The notes beneath the pieces are model-generated. The model searched no databases. It saw only the letters and a program-made list of their open reading frames with translations, and was not told the DNA's origin. Shown piece after piece: positions 10,085 to 21,699 of a stretch of 64,000 nt of DNA (its first letter is position 1; each line of letters begins with the position of its first letter). Made by a program: the position numbers and the translations under genes. Origin of the DNA: Doryteuthis pealeii (lineage: Eukaryota > Mollusca > Cephalopoda > Myopsida > Loliginidae); contig CM042157.1 in NCBI GenBank assembly GCA_023376005.1, forward strand, positions 22,521,660 to 22,585,659. The letters are read 5' to 3'.

Positions 10085-10712
10085 ATTGAAAAGAATAACG
10101 TTGCGTCAACCGTTATTAAATCAAACCATAACAAAAAATTACAGACACGCCAACCTATGCACTATATATATCTGTAATGTGTATAATACATATATTATAT
10201 TAATATATTTGTATGTGTGCGAAATATTTTCACACACATAAACCTGACCGAAACACTGTGTAATGATATCGATTAATTGATATCGATATAAATCATTTTA
10301 TCCATTTACTTTTCTTTTCTTTACTCATTTTCCTCATATTGTCGGATTCAAATTTCCTTTTCCATTTTTACATATATATATATGTTTCAATATATTGTAT
10401 TGATCAAAGCCTGAAAGAAGATACCAAAATATCTGAAACACGTGTTGCCGTATGGTAAATAAAAAGAATAAAACATTTTTTCTGAGAACAATACATTTTG
10501 GACCTTTCTTCTTCTTGTATAATTATATTATATACTATAATATTATATATATAGTATCTTACTATAGCTAAGATTATAGTTAGATAAGAGTAGTATAGAT
10601 CATTAAAATAGACTGAAATAATATCTCTGAATCATCATCCGTAGCGACGCGAGTTTTGAGTCTACCCTAGCGTGGATATCTGAGTTTTTTTAGCACATAT
10701 GATCTCTCTCGT
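10085..10712 (+). repeat. Segment repeated in the same direction at 53060-53690
   Basis: Contains gatatcgattaattgatatc, a TA-rich stretch, a minimal hammerhead-like motif and cgtagcgacgcgagt up to the assembly gap. The second copy continues past the point where this one is cut by Ns. Confidence 0.85.
10411..10440 (+). ncRNA. Minimal hammerhead-like motif (GC-type)
   Basis: CTGAAAGA here (CTGAAGA in the cleaner copy at 53381), a GATA ... TATC stem, GAAAC, then ACAC directly abutting GTGT, T, and GC that can pair with GC before the core. That order (stem I, CUGANGA, stem II, GAAA, stem III, UH, stem I) is a type-I hammerhead with a zero-loop stem III, as reported for Penelope-like elements thought to act as dimers. 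The extra A in the core may be a sequencing error. Confidence 0.45.
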
Positions 10713-10812
10713 NNNNNNNNNNNNNNNNNNNNNNNNNNNNNNNNNNNNNNNNNNNNNNNNNNNNNNNNNNNNNNNNNNNNNNNNNNNNNNNNNNNNNNNN
10801 NNNNNNNNNNNN
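10713..10812. other. Assembly gap, 100 Ns
   Basis: Exactly 100 undetermined bases, a conventional unknown-size gap. The left edge of the giant palindrome abuts it. Confidence 0.98.
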
Positions 10813-11929
10813 TTTTCGTATAACACTTACTTTGAAGCATTACCGAAAATGACTATAACATGTTTATACCGATATTAGTGCCTATTTCTATATTCTATAT
10901 ATTTCACTTATGTCAATTCGGTCTCAGTATCTCGATTTCACTTAGGAAGATCAAACAACCCTTTTTTTAACTTCAATATAAATGTCCAACCAATACTGGC
11001 ATTACAACGACATGTTAACCAATTTTGACTCTTCCTTACGCTTGTAATTGTCGGAATTTCCATGATCACGTGTCGCCGTTTATTTACAGAAGGAGTCGCT
11101 TACAATACATCGATTAGAAGACTGAACATTTTCTGACCCCGTTGAGAATCGAAAATAATCGTGTAAACGTTTCCCGATGGCTCAAATAGTCGGTGAATTC
11201 AATTTGTTCGCCATATTGCTAAGTGACCGCCAGAGAATCGTTAAAGACAGGCCGGGGCGAATTGTTTAGGCTGAATTTTGTATGTAAAGCTGTGTACGAA
11301 GAATGCGCAAAACAAGTATAAATAAAATTATTCATGACCCTACTGGCTTCTAAATAACCAGTGAAGGTGTCAACGCATGGCATTTTGGACGGAGATGTTG
11401 TCCTATACTAAGATTAGTTTAGTTTGTTGGAAACGTGTCGTCGTAGCAAGTGGACCGGCGAGACGAGTTCACATTCTGCACTTAGCTGTTTGCATTCAAA
11501 TTTAAGGTATTTTGAAAAGGTATCCTATATGCCAACTAAAACTACGTCTGATTGTGAGTCTCTAGTCTTGGAGAGCTGAGGAGTAAGGGCGTACCTAGTT
11601 TCGCTATTACTCCCAGGTTCACTCTACACTGCAGTGGTAGTACCTGTCTATGGATCAAAATGTGTTTTTAAAGAATATTTGTTTTCAATAAGACCGCGAG
11701 TAAAACAATAACAACAACACAATTAAAATTTTGTAGTTAGTCATATAAGAGATTTCATTGGAAATTAGACTACGTTGATGTGGGGCTTTCAAACCACTCA
11801 TGGAGTGAAGCAATTTCCAACGTGTTAGCCCACCAACTACCACGATACTACCAACTATAACGGGTATCTTTCATGGCTTGAACCGTTTTGGTAACGTATA
11901 TATATATATATTATATATATATATATATT
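10813..11929. other. Mostly unassigned sequence at the palindrome end
   Basis: Includes a stretch near 11380-11660 ending tggtagtacctgt, the 3' signature of R1, and a (TA)n tract at 11898-11928. No gene seen. Mirror: 33911-35027. Confidence 0.45.
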
Positions 11930-12209
11930 TACCAACCCCTCCGCACGAGTAGGATGTGACACAAGGTCAATTTCTTAAGCGGAGTTCAACAGGTTTGAAT
12001 TCAGAGTTTTCCTTCTCCTAGACGGTTGCCTAACCAAGGTTAAAGAGCTTAGCCTGCCCTACTATTTATCCATAGCTGGAGGGAGAGTAGGATTCATACC
12101 TTTCCCAAGGGTGTTAGCGCTAAGTGAAATGCAGTTACCACATCCAGGATTTGAACTCGGGCGACGAGTCCATTCCCCATGACTTTAAACATTACACCCG
12201 CGCTTCCTA
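11930..12209 (-). repeat. SINE family B, full copy
   Basis: On the minus strand: ggaagcgcg head, GTGTAATG A box, gagttcaaatcctgga B-box region, ctctccctccagctatgga body and tail cacatcctactcgtgcggag plus gttggtaaat into (TA)n. Mirror copy 33627-33910. Confidence 0.82.
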
Positions 12210-12763
12210 TATAACGTTATATATAAGTCACAAACTAGCATTTACCAAATATTGCAAAACTTTATACTCGCCCTCGTATTTACACAATGTACATATCTGC
12301 GACTATTATTCTCGTCTTGTTTATATATATATAATGCATTAACCACTTTAACTTTTGAACCATCTTCAAGAAATTACAAAATTAAGCATCTATTTGAAAA
12401 TAAGAAAAGGTCGCACAGAGTTCGGTGTGGGGAGTGGGAAACAGTGATGCACTTACTTAAACCTGTGTTTCACTAAAACATGCGGTTGAAAAATTCAACA
12501 TTATTTGGCTTCAACATTATTTTCAAATTTGCCACAACACTGTTTTGGCGCGTATAGCATATCTTGAATAGATTGATAGAATTATAAGGAATAAACACAC
12601 ACAGCAAATGAAAATAACCTATCCATGTGAACTGAGCCGGTGAAAGATGGCGATGCGGATTCATCTTTGTGACAACGGCAGAGTCATCATTGCTGTCAGA
12701 AGTTGGATGCCCTTTTTTGGTGCAGATTTTTAAACGTGCAGCATGCATACGCAATGATGGTAA

Positions 12764-12901
12764 GTAGGTATTTACCAAGCCTGTTCGTCGCGGTTAGGAT
12801 TAACACAACTTCGCAAGTATGGATCTTCCTGCGAGGATCGAACTTCCTATTCAGTAGTAATGGATCTGCAGAATATCATGCTAAACCATTATACCACGAT
12901 A
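12764..12901 (-). repeat. SINE family C, copy
   Basis: On the minus strand: atcgtggtataatggtttag A-box region and gttcgatcctcgcagg B-box region, then a tail cgcgacgaacaggcttggta resembling the family B tail. Mirror copy 32936-33065. Confidence 0.7.
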
Positions 12902-12974
12902 GGATACTTTGGCAGTGATGATAATTTATATAGAGAAACAGTTGGTTATTGGATTTTATTTCTTTTTACAATAA

Positions 12975-13345
12975 TGCTATTGGACAATGGGCGAAATCCC
13001 AAAGGACATCCTTTATGCGGAAGTATCATCTAAAAGAGACAGATTGGTCACCCAGCTGCGCTTTAAGGTGTCCGTAAACACGATCTCAAGACCTCTAACA
13101 TCAACCCTGCCAGATGAGAAGATTTGCTCATGACCCCCTTCAGCAGCAGCAGGCTCTCCGAGATGGGCTGCTCATGTCTGAAACTACTCTGGTGCAACAC
13201 CATGAAGTAAAGAAGACAAAGAAAGCAACAGGGGCACTGGTATACCATTAGTATCTTCATGACTGGACTTCACATGTCACATCTGTGGTCGATTCTGTCT
13301 TTCACGAATTGATCTTCACGGTCACAGAAGTTGCTGCCTAAAACT
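12975..13345 (+). pseudogene. LINE ORF2 C-terminal relic with C2H2-like tail
   Basis: Across frameshifts the plus strand encodes GRIPKDILYAEVSSKKRQIG, then LRFKGVRKHDLKTSNINP, then a stop where Trp is expected, EDLAHDPLQQQQALRDGL, and finally FTCHICGRFCLSRIDLHGHR. The order RIPK-LY-E, RFKDV-DLK, WE-LA-DR, C-x2-C ... H is that of the C-terminal tail of endonuclease-reverse-transcriptase LINEs. Several frameshifts and stops make it inactive. The mirror copy is at 32500-32870. The family is inferred from motif order, not from a search. Confidence 0.75.
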
Positions 13346-13696
13346 TAACACTAAAAGTCAATAAGTAAAAGGAATAATAAATATTTGATGTATCTCAATA
13401 ATTGTAGGTCAAACCAAGCAAATATTCGATTGTTGTTGTTCGTTTCTCGTTTTGACACAAAAATGTTATTGACATTCTGAATTGGCACCAAAACACCTCA
13501 GCGCCAAAATAGCGAGGTCAAAATGTCAGTGCCGAATTGTCCATGTCGCATCTAATTACTGAACAGGCTCATCGTTGCTTAATTCAGTGATCTTGAGGAG
13601 AAACGATTGGAGTCCAGGTAGTTCCAGGTAGTCAGTGGCTAATGTATTGGACTGTAAATCATGTTGACATCCTTCCGTCTGCTAAGGACGATGGCG

Positions 13697-13954
13697 TAAT
13701 TCTTTTTTAACTCCATCTGCGTGAGCGGCTGAACAGGACAATTTTTAATGGCACTCTCTGTTACAGTGACAGCAAACAAACAGTGATGCTTGCTGGAATT
13801 GCTGTTGTCTCTCCTTCATTCTGAATCTCTTTCCTGTGGTGGCTTCTTTCCTCTGCAAATCATAGTAAGGGTTTTCGAACTCCAGTCGCGCTATACATTT
13901 CACTTTCAAACTCGTATCCTTGAAGGCATGAACTCTAACATAAAGTGGTATCAC
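13697..13954 (-). pseudogene. Second LINE C-terminal relic
   Basis: Minus-strand frame containing QRKEATTGKRFRMKERQQQF, then FVCCHCNRECH, a stop and KIVLF where SRIGLFSH is usual. It looks like the same kind of cysteine-rich C-terminal LINE tail as the neighbour at 12975, on the opposite strand. Only the last 70-80 codons can be followed. Mirror copy 31885-32140. Confidence 0.5.
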
Positions 13955-14199
13955 TAATGTTCTACAATGATTTGTTAATTTCTTGTTACTGAAAAAAACG
14001 CGAGAGTAAAAAATGATTTTTAAAATTGATTACAAATTTTGCAAATATTTTTTTCCATTTTAAAGTAATACAAAATTTTTAAATTAATTTATAGTTTACA
14101 TATTACAATAGAAAGGATTCAAACGAGGAATTATATGGAATAGCTTTTATTTATTTTATTAATATTAATTGTTCTTTATTCTATGTATTGACGACTTTG

Positions 14200-14272
14200 G
14201 TAATTGTGATGTAAGTAGTGACATAGTTTTGGTTACAGACAAATAGAGACCAAATCCCATTATTAATACATT
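14200..14272 (-). mobile_element. Helitron-like 5' end
   Basis: On the minus strand: attaataatgggatttggtc, then tttgtctgtaaccaaaacta and cactacttacatcac, matching the 5' ends at 43731 and 39569. No partner 3' end is found nearby. Mirror copy about 31560-31635(+). Confidence 0.45.
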
Positions 14273-14935
14273 ATGTTTCAACCTTATCCGCAATTCTGCC
14301 CCGATAATATGGATGTCTCTGCATCTGTCTTTTTGGTCCTCAATTCTATTTTCAGACTAATTTTGCCAATTCGCAAAGCCATTTCCAGTCGAATGTTGTG
14401 CTAAACAAAAGTCCTACTTATTTAACCATCGCACGCGAGGGAGTCAGAGTTACTGCAGGCTTTCAGCGGTTCCCCTTTTTGAGAGAGTAACACTTTTGGT
14501 AGCAGTGCTGTTAGTAAGATCACTGAATATATTCCCAAGTGTGCTACGCCGAAATGAGATTAACGAGGAAAGATGTTAGGCTAAGTACTTTTATTTTATA
14601 TGCATTCTTATAAATTGAGTGGTATCACGTAGAGAATACTATCGTTTATAGTAACACAGACTTGCTATTAAATGCGACATGAAACTACTCGGTGAATTTA
14701 ATTAAGTACATTTTGCCGCTGTCGATTTCTTTTCGAATCTTGATGAATAGTGAGATTCGAATCGCATATCGCAAATGGACAGGCATGTTTGAGGGAGAAT
14801 ATTACCACAAAAGTCCATAAAATCTAGCCCTGATTCTCAGTTACAGAGCAAACTATATATATATATATTATATATATATATATATATATACGAGAGTCAT
14901 TCAAATAAAAGGAGACTTATATATATGTATGCATA

Positions 14936-15186
14936 GGGGCCGGGTTAGCTCAGTCGGTAGAGCGTTCAGCTAGAAATCACAAGGTTCCTAGTTCGATACC
15001 GGCCCTCGCCAACTCAGCGTATGAGTAGCACAGGGATCTGTGCGGTAAAGTAAGGAGCTGATGGTAGGTGTGGCGCTCACCTCAGACGCTAAAATAATCT
15101 CCTTGGTCTAGCGCAACTGAAAATGGGATAGACTCCATCGCTGCATGGCTGATACCGACATTAGGACGCCCGACGACTTTACTACT
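14936..15186 (+). repeat. SINE family A, full copy
   Basis: Same head and body as 482-730 with an intact gttcgataccggccctcgcc B-box region. Flanked by (TA)n on both sides. Confidence 0.88.
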
Positions 15187-15484
15187 TTATATATATATAT
15201 ATATTATATTATATATATATATATATATATATATTAAGAAATTTGAAAAACGAAGTGTTCCAAAAATAAGATGAAATTATTTATCGTCGCTTAAACGTTT
15301 AAAAACAGAACAAAATCAGAATTTTAATATTCAATTGTTGTTCCGTTCCTGGTTTGATCATTCCGATATTTTGGCTGAACTTTCACCCTTTTCCAAGGTA
15401 TATGATATGAGACGGTCTGGTGTTGTTAAGTCGTCACCCGATAGAGTATTGAACAGGCTAATCGCTTCTTAACTTCATGGATTT

Positions 15485-15487
<3 letters not shown>

Positions 15488-15536
<49 letters not shown>
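15488..15536. repeat. (TA)n microsatellite
   Basis: Tract of more than 20 units. Copy A has no such tract at the corresponding site, near 1030, and also lacks the bases that follow (aatataccca). Confidence 0.9.
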
Positions 15537-15540
<4 letters not shown>

Positions 15541-15841
15541 AATATACCCAACTTATTGGTAAATCCTCGCGGTGAAAAAAAAACAGCAAATAGTTTGATT
15601 GTAAAAAAATATACAACCAAACATCAACCGGGAAGAAAAAAAAAATTTTGAAAAAAGAAAAGACCAAGATAATCGTACGAACCAGAAATAATCTATTGTA
15701 CAATATTTTGGCCAAAAGAAAAAACAATTTATATGCATATATATATATATAAGATATATATATTCATATATTCATACAAAACCGCCAGGAGACTAAAGCT
15801 AAATAAGTAAAAGTGCTCAATACCTAAGTAGAGCAAATAAT

Positions 15842-15990
15842 AAAGATAAATCTAATGAGTCAACGAACCTACTTAAAGTTTTGTTTAATGCTCTTCAGGG
15901 CTAAGATCTGACTGAGAATCAGATCTTAGCCCTGAAGAGCATTAAGCGAAACTTTTAGTAGGTTCGTCTGACTCATTAGATTTATCTTAT
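15842..15990. repeat. Foldback element (copy of 1330-1477)
   Basis: Near-perfect hairpin: cagatcttagccctgaagag pairs with ctcttcagggctaagatctg around a short centre. Ends at a (TA)n tract. Confidence 0.82.
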
Positions 15991-16062
15991 ATATATATAT
16001 ATATTAAGAAATTTGAAAAAAATCCAAAAATAAGATGAATTTAGTTATCGTCGCTTAAAACA

Positions 16063-16088
16063 TTTCGGTTTATTTAAACCTTCATCGG
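16063..16088 (-). ncRNA. Hammerhead-like core, GAC-type
   Basis: Minus strand CCGATGA (CTGATGA in copy A), A, GGTTT-AAAT-AAACC, GAAA. The U4-to-C change and A at position 16.1 argue against cleavage. Stem I GATA/TATC is retained. Confidence 0.4.
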
Positions 16089-16335
16089 GATAGATTATGG
16101 GGTGAAGTAACTCGAAGAAATACATTTCATTTAAGCATTGATAAATAAATTCATCTTACTTTTTAAAGAGAAATGCCATAACTAGACTGCTTCAGTTCCA
16201 GTGATCTTTTGAAAAAGAGATATTATCTCGAAAATTCAAGAATTAAATACAAGTTAACACACAACATCATTGTTACCGTATTATTATTTTTTCTTTACAC
16301 CTGCATTGTGATAGCCTTCTAAATCAACCTCCTAA

Positions 16336-16394
<59 letters not shown>

Positions 16395-16395
<1 letters not shown>

Positions 16396-17165
16396 CAATA
16401 ATTTTATGTAGTATTCAACAGCGCTTGAAAAAGAGTACAATGGAAAAGAAAAATAAACAAGCGGTTCCGAATCACTCATGCATATCCCGGTCAGATGTCT
16501 TTGTTTGCCGCAAAATTTTCACAGACGTATTTACAAGTACGCCAAAATTCGTTGAGTCCTGGCGATAATGCAGATACACTCTGGATTTTCACCAGAACCC
16601 CTTTAGCCGAATTTTTGGCCTTGATGTCAATTGCTGTCAGACCAATCCGTCTTAAGAGGCCCTACCAAAAACTTTTAGTTGCGGACACATCTCTAGCACG
16701 TTGTCATAATCCTGTCTCGGTGAGGAGGGAACGAACTTCTTGGCATTTTGTATTCAAACTATTTGAACTTCTTTGTAGCCATGAAAACGGTGCCTGTTGA
16801 CGACCAAAATAGCCTACTACGCGATTTTCCAGATAAATGATTTAAACACTCGAGTATATCATTAAGATCTTTGGCAGTTTACAAAATTCTTCCGACCAGG
16901 CTCCTCTTTTCGTGTACACCACACGGAATCTCACGGAATCAATCAGCCATGTACAATATTGGCAAATTCCTGGAGAGGAAAAACTGAAACGATTTCAAAG
17001 AAAATTCATTTCTCACTCGTATGTACGATTTATATGTGAGAAACGTCCGTCCTTGGAAAATTACATAGTTGACAAAGCACACGGGATATCGATACTTGGA
17101 CTAATTCAGTGCATCAAGCGAACACTGCTATATCCCGCCATAGTTCTATCACGTGACTGATATTG
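16395..17165. other. Unassigned conserved segment, copy B
   Basis: Counterpart of 1898-2690. Open frames of 101 and 82 codons occur here but are disrupted in copy A and have no recognisable motif, so they are not called as genes. Confidence 0.5.
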
Positions 17166-17453
17166 TATCATTTAGGCAAGAGCCCTTATACATTGACATA
17201 TCAAAAAATTAAATAAATAGCTGCATTTAAAAAAAAAACAAAAAAAAACAGGATAATTTATTCAATGTATAAAAAAACTCAAGTTTACTTTATTTTGTGA
17301 TTTAAACATTTTTGTCTATTACGAACATTTTCACATACCGTATTTGACGGCATATAAGACGCACGGGCATATAAGACGCACCCTCATTTCAGCAGTTGAG
17401 ATTCGAGAAAAAAAGGTTTTTAGTGTATTTACTCCCATATATATATTATATAT

Positions 17454-17495
<42 letters not shown>

Positions 17496-17605
17496 CATAT
17501 ATCGTTGAAAGCTGTCTAGCTATGCATTACACAAGTAGAAACATAGCTGTATGAAAGCAATTTGGCAGGACAGGCAAGCAATAAGCATGCACAAGATATC
17601 TCAAT

Positions 17606-17609
17606 AGCA

Positions 17610-17653
<44 letters not shown>

Positions 17654-17658
17654 TAACC

Positions 17659-17704
<46 letters not shown>
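17606..17704. repeat. Compound (AAT)n and (GT)n microsatellite
   Basis: As at 3142-3242 but with a longer GT run. Confidence 0.92.
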
Positions 17705-17706
<2 letters not shown>

Positions 17707-17789
17707 CTGTTCAGTTTTTGATTATTATTCCAGATCTGGCTCGACCTCTAAGCATACATTTTTTGTTTACCAACAGGACCATCCGATTC

Positions 17790-17790
<1 letters not shown>

Positions 17791-17854
<64 letters not shown>
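17791..17854. repeat. (TA)n microsatellite
   Basis: About 32 units. The corresponding site in the right arm (about 28012-28072) is interrupted and irregular. Confidence 0.9.
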
Positions 17855-17856
<2 letters not shown>

Positions 17857-18609
17857 CATTCCAACTAAATTAAGATCAATCTCGAACAAAATAAATCCAA
17901 TTTTTAATTGGACGTCTTCTTCAAAAATAAGCATATTCATTTCCCCCCAAAAAATTAAATCCAAAACAGATTGTTCTTTTCTTTTTTCTTTTTCTTTTTT
18001 TCGCTATTCCATTTCAAAAATACATTTTTTTTTAATCTAATTTGTTTTTTCCTTGGACGTCTTTTTCAAATCCATTTCGAAAAAGATCAAATCCAGAACA
18101 GATTTTTCCATTTTTTAAAATTTTTTTACAAAATAATAAGATCCATTTAAAAAATGTACGAATCCAGTTTTTGATATATCGTTTCTTTAAAAAAAAATAA
18201 TAAGAGACGTTCCCAAAAATACGATGCAACTTTAAGTTTACTTACATCAAGAATGAAAATGTTCTATATCTAATCACCTTTAAAGACTCCTAAACTTAAA
18301 GTACTTATAACGCACAATATTGTATATACAATATTCCAATTGTATACACAATATTCCAATCTCATACCGTTTTTTTTTTTAAACAGGAACGATGTTTTTT
18401 TAAAACTTATGTTGTCCCGACATTCAGCAGGTGATATTTCAATGTCCTGCTGAAAATCGTAGATACATATTTGATGTATTTCTAATTATAGATACACATT
18501 TTATATGTATCTAATAATCAAGACGTTTTAAACGTCGACCATAATCGTTTATTAATTATTATTAAACCATTTTCCTTACTCTTATTTTTCACATTTATTT
18601 ATTACTTTT

Positions 18610-18684
<75 letters not shown>

Positions 18685-18708
18685 CATTTTCATATTATCA
18701 ATCTAAGC

Positions 18709-18735
18709 CTGAAGAAGATACCAGAAGATCTGAAA
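18709..18735 (+). ncRNA. Minimal hammerhead-like motif (GC-type)
   Basis: CTGAAGA, AGAT ... ATCT stem, GAAAC, then a degenerate stem III and TTGC. Lies 35 bases after a (CA)n(TA)n tract, as do 4178 and, inverted, 27169. Confidence 0.45.
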
Positions 18736-18782
18736 CACCTTTTGCATATGTAAAACAAAAAGAATTAAAAACAATTTTTTTC

Positions 18783-18850
18783 TGAGCTCGTTTGAACTCG
18801 TGTTGACGAGTCCATTTCCTATGACTTTAACAATTACACCACGCGCTTCC
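18783..18850 (-). repeat. SINE family B head fragment
   Basis: Same as 4253-4323 in copy A: only the tRNA-like part, B box then A box read on the minus strand. Confidence 0.7.
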
Positions 18851-19329
18851 TACTTCTTTTATGATATGTATTGATTAATATACGCTTAACGATTTCCTAA
18901 ATATTATGCTCTTCATTTTAGCATAGAACACATTTAGTCTCGTCATTTAACGCGCTGTTTTCGCATTAGTTTTTCATTTCTTCTTTTGTTTTGTTTTTTG
19001 GGTTTTTTCCTTATTTCATTGCTGTAATTCAAGAGACGAAAATCGAGACTTCTCATCCATTAACGAACACTAAAACAACACAACTTTAAAATCGAAGGAA
19101 ATATTCATTAATCTCATTTTCAACAACGATCGTTTTACACGTGCTCTTTCTCGGCAGATTGAATTATGTTTCCACATATGAAGATAAAAAGAATTTCCTT
19201 AGTATTTTTACTGAAATATCTACAAGAAGTGTCAAAAATTATCCGCACTTTCGCCATAACATATCTATATATCAATACGTTTATTCATTAATCTATAGGT
19301 TAAATAGAAAAATGTGTTTATAAAGAACA

Positions 19330-19855
19330 CTTTCGGCAGATTAACCGCCCTGTCGGCTGTGTCGTTAGAATGCACTGACTGCACCTCTGCAGAGGGGTAA
19401 GACTCCCCCAATGGGGCCACCTGTTGGCCGTGGGTGGCGACCCGTGATGCTTAAGGATAGAGCCCAGGTGGATGAGCAGTTCATGACATGCAATACTCCA
19501 CTTTGGCCCTATATTGGGCTAGACGGGCGGTCGGATCAATCGGCTGGTCACGTCAAGCCCTAGCACCTATATGATGTTCCCAACCCTATTGCCCTTATGG
19601 CAAGCCCCAATCCCTTTTTTATCATATGGGTGCTAGAAGGCGGTAGCTGCGGGTCTACATGTCCTGGGAATGACGTTAAACTCTATCTGATGGTGAGGTT
19701 CCAGTTTTGGAGGTTTGGGGAATGTGGAGCACCCCTTCATCACCATTGCTCCCTGGTCCACTCTGACCCGGAGTGGTAGTACCTGTTAGGTTCACATCTA
19801 TGGGTTAAATAGAAAACATGAGTTTATAAAAATTGTATTATCCATTAAGAATTGA
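19330..19855 (+). repeat. Dispersed repeat R1
   Basis: Full-length type copy with ccgccctgtcggctgtg and the 3' part ending gagtggtagtacctgttagg. Lacks the small palindromic insert present in the copy at 58918. Confidence 0.8.
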
Positions 19856-20269
19856 TTTATTTCAAAACTTTATCGGCATTAAATGACCACTGAGGTTGAT
19901 ATGCCGTAAAACCAAACAAACCAAACTCGGCAGATTGAATTATGTTTCCCATATGAGGATAAAAGAATTTCTTTAGTATTTTTACTGAGTTATCTACGAG
20001 GAGAGTCAAAATTATCCGCACTTTCGCCATAACAAATCTATATATTAATACGTTTATTCGTTAATCTATAGGTTAAATAGTGTTAAAATGTGTTATAAAA
20101 AAAATTGAAGGTGAGTATCATTAAATATGGATTTTTCAAAACTTCATCGACATTAAATGACCCACTGAGGTTGATGTGCCGTAATACAAACAAACCAATC
20201 CAAACTAAACAATTAAATCTTCTGACAGTCATCATCTTGTAACACCCTCTATTTAAAATGAGATCATTC

Positions 20270-20575
20270 AAATCGTCCAAGATAGAATGCGAAAATGTCA
20301 ATTTTGATTATCTGGTGTTGCTTATACAACGAATCCTTATTTCTTATGCGTGTGTCCCCCCTCTGCTAAATAATAGACATTCTGTTTTTCTTTTAAAGAA
20401 AAAAAACGAAAGAAAAAGGACGTGATCGACAAAAAAAAATAATAAGAAATTTTTAAAAAAGAGGGAGGGAAAGATAGAGTGAGGGTTAAGCGCGGAGAAG
20501 CGATAACGCTAATCTGTTTCAATCGAACATAATGAAAATATGAAAAGAAGGAGAGAAAGAAAGAACAATAAGAGA
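20270..20575 (+). repeat. Dispersed repeat R2 ending in GA tract
   Basis: Recognised by gattatctggtgttgcttat, tctgctaaataatagacatt and gtttcaatcgaaca leading into GA repeats. Copies: about 25330-25600(-) and 63690-63965(+); the last portion alone recurs at 6560, 23550(-) and 52530(-). Confidence 0.6.
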
Positions 20576-20578
20576 GAG

Positions 20579-20600
20579 ATAGATAGATAGATAGATAGAT

Positions 20601-20660
<60 letters not shown>
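20579..20660. repeat. (GATA)n and (GA)n microsatellite
   Basis: Six GATA units followed by GA repeats with single-base slips. Confidence 0.92.
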
Positions 20661-20877
20661 CTAATCAAGATTATTATACTTTTTAAATATTGCACTATTT
20701 TGAAATATCTCTTAAGTAAACATAAAACGGTGTAATAATTACATTATCATAATGTAGTATAATCACAGGCCCTGCTAATGTTTACTATTAAACATATTTA
20801 CAGGTAGTACCTGTGTGGCAATCTAACAAAAAGGCGTCGGACATGAAAGTAAAAGTGTGTCAATTTTTGTGTTTTGT

Positions 20878-21165
20878 TAGGAAGCGCGTGGTGTAATGGT
20901 TAAAGTCATGGGAATGGACTCGTCGCCCCTAGTTCAAATCCTGGACGTGATAATCGCCATTTCACTTTCATTTTCGCTAATACCTTGGGAAAAGTATGAA
21001 CCCTACTCTCCCTCCAGCTATAAATAAATAGTAGGGCAGACTGGGCTCTTAACCTTGGTTAGAGGCAACCGGTCTAGAAGAAGGAAAACTCTGAATGCAA
21101 ACCTGTTGAACTCCGCTTAAAATTTGACCTGGTGTCACATCCTGCTCGTCGGAGGGGTTGGTAAT
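20878..21165 (+). repeat. SINE family B, full copy
   Basis: Head ggaagcgcgtggtgtaatgg, B-box region agttcaaatcctgg, body ccctccagctataaataaat, tail cacatcctgctcgtcggagg then ggttggtaa and (TA)n. Confidence 0.85.
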
Positions 21166-21699
21166 ATATATATAAAGTTTGTGTGGAGAATAGTGGATTC
21201 ATCGCTTTTTTTAAGGTTGTGAACAGGCTACCTTTTTACTCGCAGTTATAACAAGCTTGAATCTGTTTTCTTTCTCCCTAGATGTGTTGTCATACCAGGT
21301 TAAAGAGCTAGTCTGTCCTACTATTTACGCATAACTGGAGGGAGAATAGTTGGATACATACCTTCCCAAGGTTATAAGCGCTATGTGAATTGTTAAACAG
21401 TCTGCATTCTGGATTTGAACTCGGTCTTTGATTTTCACGTATACATTCCGAAGGCAATATAGCACCGTGTGAACTGTAAACAGCCATCATGCTGTATTCT
21501 AGTTGGGTCGTATGATTCCATTTTCTTTGATGAAAACTGTACACCCAAGAGCCTTCTCATTGCCCGTGTACCGCTTTGCTTCTGTCAAGCAAGAAGCTCA
21601 ACTCTTCCAATGTAAATTACAAATGGCTACCATTGAACAAGATGGCTTCCTTACATAATATTGCAGTTTTCTGCTGATTAATATGCTTGAATCAACAAT

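Larger units (their letters stand above)
19856..21028. repeat. 1.17 kb present in copies B and C, absent from A
   Basis: Contains a second short R1-derived stretch (about 19920-20200), an A-rich stretch, GATA and GA tracts (20579-20660) and the head of a SINE B. In copy A the flanks join directly at about 5320, within attgatt / aaatagtaggg. Confidence 0.75.

Noticed and set aside
16495..17160. Two open frames (101 and 82 codons) in the conserved segment
   Set aside because: Disrupted by frameshifts in copy A and not recognisable as any family. Kept only as an unassigned segment.
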